Part shown: one piece after another, positions 5,782 through 7,929 of the stretch
How positions within the stretch are numbered: the first letter of the stretch is position 1
How the letters are laid out: each line of letters starts with the position of its first letter
Assembly (NCBI GenBank): GCA_035315685.1
Contig: DATFXR010000459.1
Span: 1 to 7,929 of the forward strand
DNA from: QHWK01 sp035315685
GTDB lineage: Bacteria; Acidobacteriota; Vicinamibacteria; Vicinamibacterales; CAVVIG01
DNA: 7,929 nucleotides
Reading direction: 5' to 3'
Notes under the pieces: model-generated
Told to the model about the DNA's origin: nothing
Seen by the model: the letters and a program-made list of their open reading frames with translations, nothing else
Databases searched by the model: none
Program-made: the position numbers and the translations under genes

Positions 5782-7929
5782 TCATTCGTCCCGCAGCGCC
5801 TGCATCGGGTCGATGCGGGCGCTGCGCCGCGCCGGCAGATAGCATGCGACGAGCGATGCGATGGCGAGCACTGCGAAGACCGCGGCGTAGGTGCGCACGT
5901 CGGTCGGCGTCACCCCGAAGAGCAGCGACTGCAGGCCGGTCGCGGTCGCCACGCTGAGCGCGCAGCCGATCGCCAGGCCGCCAACCGTCAGCTGCAGGCC
6001 TTCGCGCACGACCGACGCAACAATGTCGCCGGACGAAGCGCCCAGCGCGATGCGGACGCCGAGGTCGCGGATCCGGCGGCGCATCGTGAACGCGACTGCC
6101 GCGTACTGACCGATCGTCGCGATCGCCAGCGAACCGACCGCGAACGACGCCAGCAGCACCGCGAGCGCATGAATCGGCCACGTCAGAGTCGCGAGCTGTT
6201 CGTCCATCGTCCGCAGGTAGACGATCGGCGCACGATCGTCGACGGCGCGCAGGGTGCGGCTCATGGCCGGCACGACCTCGTCCTGCGATCCCGAGAAGCG
6301 CACACACAGCGTCACCTCGTCGGGCAGCGGCGGTGCATGGCTGGCGGAGACGAACAGGAAGTTCGGATCGGCCGACCGTCGATAGCCGCTGTAGAAGGCG
6401 TTCGGCGCGACACCGGCGATCACCAGCGGCTGCGGCGTCGAGCGCACCCGCAGCATCCGGCCGACCGCGGGTTGTCCCGGCCACAACGTGGCCGCGAGCC
6501 GCTCGTTGACGATCGCCGGGATGGCGCCGCCGTCCGCGGCGCCCGCATCAAGATCCCGGCCGGCGAGCAGCGTCACGCCGAGCGCGCGGAAGTATCCGGG
6601 GCCGACCTCGTTGCGCTCGGCGATCGCCGGCCGGTTGCCGGCGGCGACGCTGATCGGTTCGGGCGACCAGAAACTCTGCACCGATCGGCGCGCGTACGAC
6701 ACCGCCGTGACGCCGCGCACCAGGCGCAGCCGATCCAGCATCGTGGCCAGCAGCGTCGCGTTGGCCTGCCGGGTGGAGGCAGCCGCCTTGGTGTTGATGG
6801 TCACGAGCAGCAGGTTGTCGCGGTTGAATCCCAGATCAGACGAGGCCAGCACCGACAGCGATCGATACGCGAGCCCGGCGGTGGTCAGCAGCAGCACCGA
6901 AAAGGCGAGCTGCAGCACGACGAGCCCGTTCGACACGCTCGATCGTCCCGGCACGACGCCCTGCTCGCCCGCTTTCAGCAGCGGCTGGAGATCCTGGCGG
7001 CACGTGCGTAGCGCCGGCGCCGCGCTGACGATCGCGGTGCCGACGAGCGCGAGCAGCATCGCGTAGCCGAGTACCTGCCAGTCGGGGGTGAAGTCGAAGG
7101 CGACGTGTGACCCGTTGCCATCGAACGGCTGCATCAAACGTGGCAGCGTGCGCGTCGTCCAGAAGGCGAACAGTGACGCAGCGACCCACGCCGTAGCTGC
7201 AATCGCCAGCGCTTCCGCGACGAAGATGCGCACGATGCGGAGACGCGAGGCGCCGAAGGACTGCCGCACGGCCATCTCGCGCGCGCGCACGACTGCCCGC
7301 GCGAGCATCAGGTTGGCGACGTTCGCGCAGACGATCAGCAGCGTCAGTGCGGTGATCACCTGGAACATCGTGAGGAACCACGGGCCGCGCTGCGCGACCA
7401 GGCTGTCGCCGGCGGCAGTCGCCGAGTACGGGAACAGCTCAATCGTCCGGCTGCGCGCCGTGTCGCCGGGGACGCGCGGCAAATGCGCCGCAATCGTCGT
7501 CAGTTCGGCCCGCGCTTCCGACAGCGAGATCCCCGGCGCCAGGCGGCCGATGGCCACGAAGAACGGCGCGAGCGGATCGGCGAGAGCCACCCGCCGCTGG
7601 TCGAGCTGCGCGTACGCGACCACCGGCAGCCAGACGTCTGATCCTTCGCCAAACATCACGCCACGAAACGGCGCCGGCACGACGCCGACGATCGTCGCGA
7701 CGTGGCCGTTGATGATCGTCGTCTGGCCGACGACCGCGGGCGATGCGCCGAACCGCTCCCGCCAGAGGCGCTCGCTGATCACCGCAACCAGGCCTGACGC
7801 GTCGAGCCGCGCCTCGCTCTCGTTGAAGGTGCGGCCGAGCATCGGTCGGATGGCCACCGTGTCGAAGTAGCTCGTGGAGACGGTGGCGCCCTGGATCGCG
7901 TAGCTGCCGTCGCGAGTCGTGAGGATGAA
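5782..7929 (-). CDS. ADOP-type ABC permease with two MacB/FtsX modules (5' end cut by window edge)
   Basis: The frame is open from the right edge (codons begin at 7929) to the stop at 5782, giving 715 visible residues. The GTG at 7857 is internal: the 24 codons before it continue a MacB periplasmic domain (GATVSTSYFDTVAIRPMLGR). Order: first periplasmic domain to about 180; FtsX core about 185-260 with ANVANLMLARAVVRAREMAV and FGASRLRIVRIF; two more helices near 285-305 and 335-355; second periplasmic domain about 370-580 with VGPGYFRALGVTLLAGRD and IVNERLAATLWPG; second FtsX core about 588-710 with RRRIRDLGVRIALGAS, ending DPMQALRDE. This duplicated layout without its own ATPase is that of acidobacterial duplicated orphan permeases, usually 800-900 aa, so roughly 100-170 residues are missing. 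The substrate and the ATPase partner are unknown. The DoxX gene follows 16 bp downstream. Confidence 0.93.
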   Translation of the reverse strand, partial: FILTTRDGSYAIQGATVSTSYFDTVAIRPMLGRTFNESEARLDASGLVAVISERLWRERFGASPAVVGQTTIINGHVATIVGVVPAPFRGVMFGEGSDVWLPVVAYAQLDQRRVALADPLAPFFVAIGRLAPGISLSEARAELTTIAAHLPRVPGDTARSRTIELFPYSATAAGDSLVAQRGPWFLTMFQVITALTLLIVCANVANLMLARAVVRAREMAVRQSFGASRLRIVRIFVAEALAIAATAWVAASLFAFWTTRTLPRLMQPFDGNGSHVAFDFTPDWQVLGYAMLLALVGTAIVSAAPALRTCRQDLQPLLKAGEQGVVPGRSSVSNGLVVLQLAFSVLLLTTAGLAYRSLSVLASSDLGFNRDNLLLVTINTKAAASTRQANATLLATMLDRLRLVRGVTAVSYARRSVQSFWSPEPISVAAGNRPAIAERNEVGPGYFRALGVTLLAGRDLDAGAADGGAIPAIVNERLAATLWPGQPAVGRMLRVRSTPQPLVIAGVAPNAFYSGYRRSADPNFLFVSASHAPPLPDEVTLCVRFSGSQDEVVPAMSRTLRAVDDRAPIVYLRTMDEQLATLTWPIHALAVLLASFAVGSLAIATIGQYAAVAFTMRRRIRDLGVRIALGASSGDIVASVVREGLQLTVGGLAIGCALSVATATGLQSLLFGVTPTDVRTYAAVFAVLAIASLVACYLPARRSARIDPMQALRDE

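Noticed and set aside
4692..5957. Plus-strand open frame (421 codons) spanning the MBL start, the intergenic gap and the DoxX gene
   Set aside because: It crosses three minus-strand features, is arginine-rich and low-complexity, and shows no recognisable domain; the open frame follows from high GC content.
5632..7011. Long plus-strand open frame (459 codons) opposite the permease
   Set aside because: The product is dominated by Arg, His, Gln, Ala and Asp with no domain or membrane pattern, as expected of the antisense frame of a GC-rich gene. The minus-strand permease explains the region fully.

Overview
The window is strongly GC-rich and looks like chromosomal DNA from an Acidobacteriota-type bacterium, probably Vicinamibacteria-like. 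Two things suggest this. One is a large MacB/FtsX-type permease with two permease modules and no ATPase (the ADOP type expanded in Acidobacteria). The other is a small palindromic intergenic repeat with core GTCCGGC-TAAA-GCCGGAC, which I associate from memory with genomes of this group. The taxon is an inference from family content only.

Layout, left to right. (1) 1-668, minus: a YgfF-like short-chain dehydrogenase, cut by the left edge. (2) 731-953, plus: the broken front end of an ABC transporter ATPase, with several indels and no second half. It ends at a 92-bp cluster of three palindromic repeats (955-1046). (3) 1056-2217, minus: an ECF sigma factor gene overlapping by 14 bp a gene for a one-pass membrane protein whose outer domain resembles the SecD/SecF P1 head. 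This looks like a sigma/anti-sigma pair with an unusual sensor domain. (4) 2347-3126, plus: an exported serine esterase, divergent from the sigma gene. (5) 3171-3674, plus: a YhbS-type GNAT acetyltransferase, convergent with (6) 3681-5024, minus: a two-gene unit encoding an exported metallo-beta-lactamase-fold hydrolase followed by an MmcQ/YjbR protein. (7) 5025-5330: an intergenic stretch holding a TATAAT box and a possible 28-codon ORF. (8) 5331-7929, minus: the ADOP-type permease, cut by the right edge, followed 16 bp later by a DoxX-family membrane protein.

The most interesting signal is regulatory. Two intergenic sites, one before the dead ABC ATPase (691-716) and one before the esterase (2291-2316), share GGAAC, a 17-base spacer and CGTC. 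Their downstream bases also agree as GCGTCTrGTrTA. This is the classic shape of an ECF-sigma promoter, and the ECF sigma gene lies between the two sites. A reasonable model is a small envelope-stress type regulon: a membrane anti-sigma with a SecD-head-like sensor controls the sigma factor, which drives an exported esterase and once drove an ABC transporter that has since decayed. The remaining genes are ordinary housekeeping or accessory functions.
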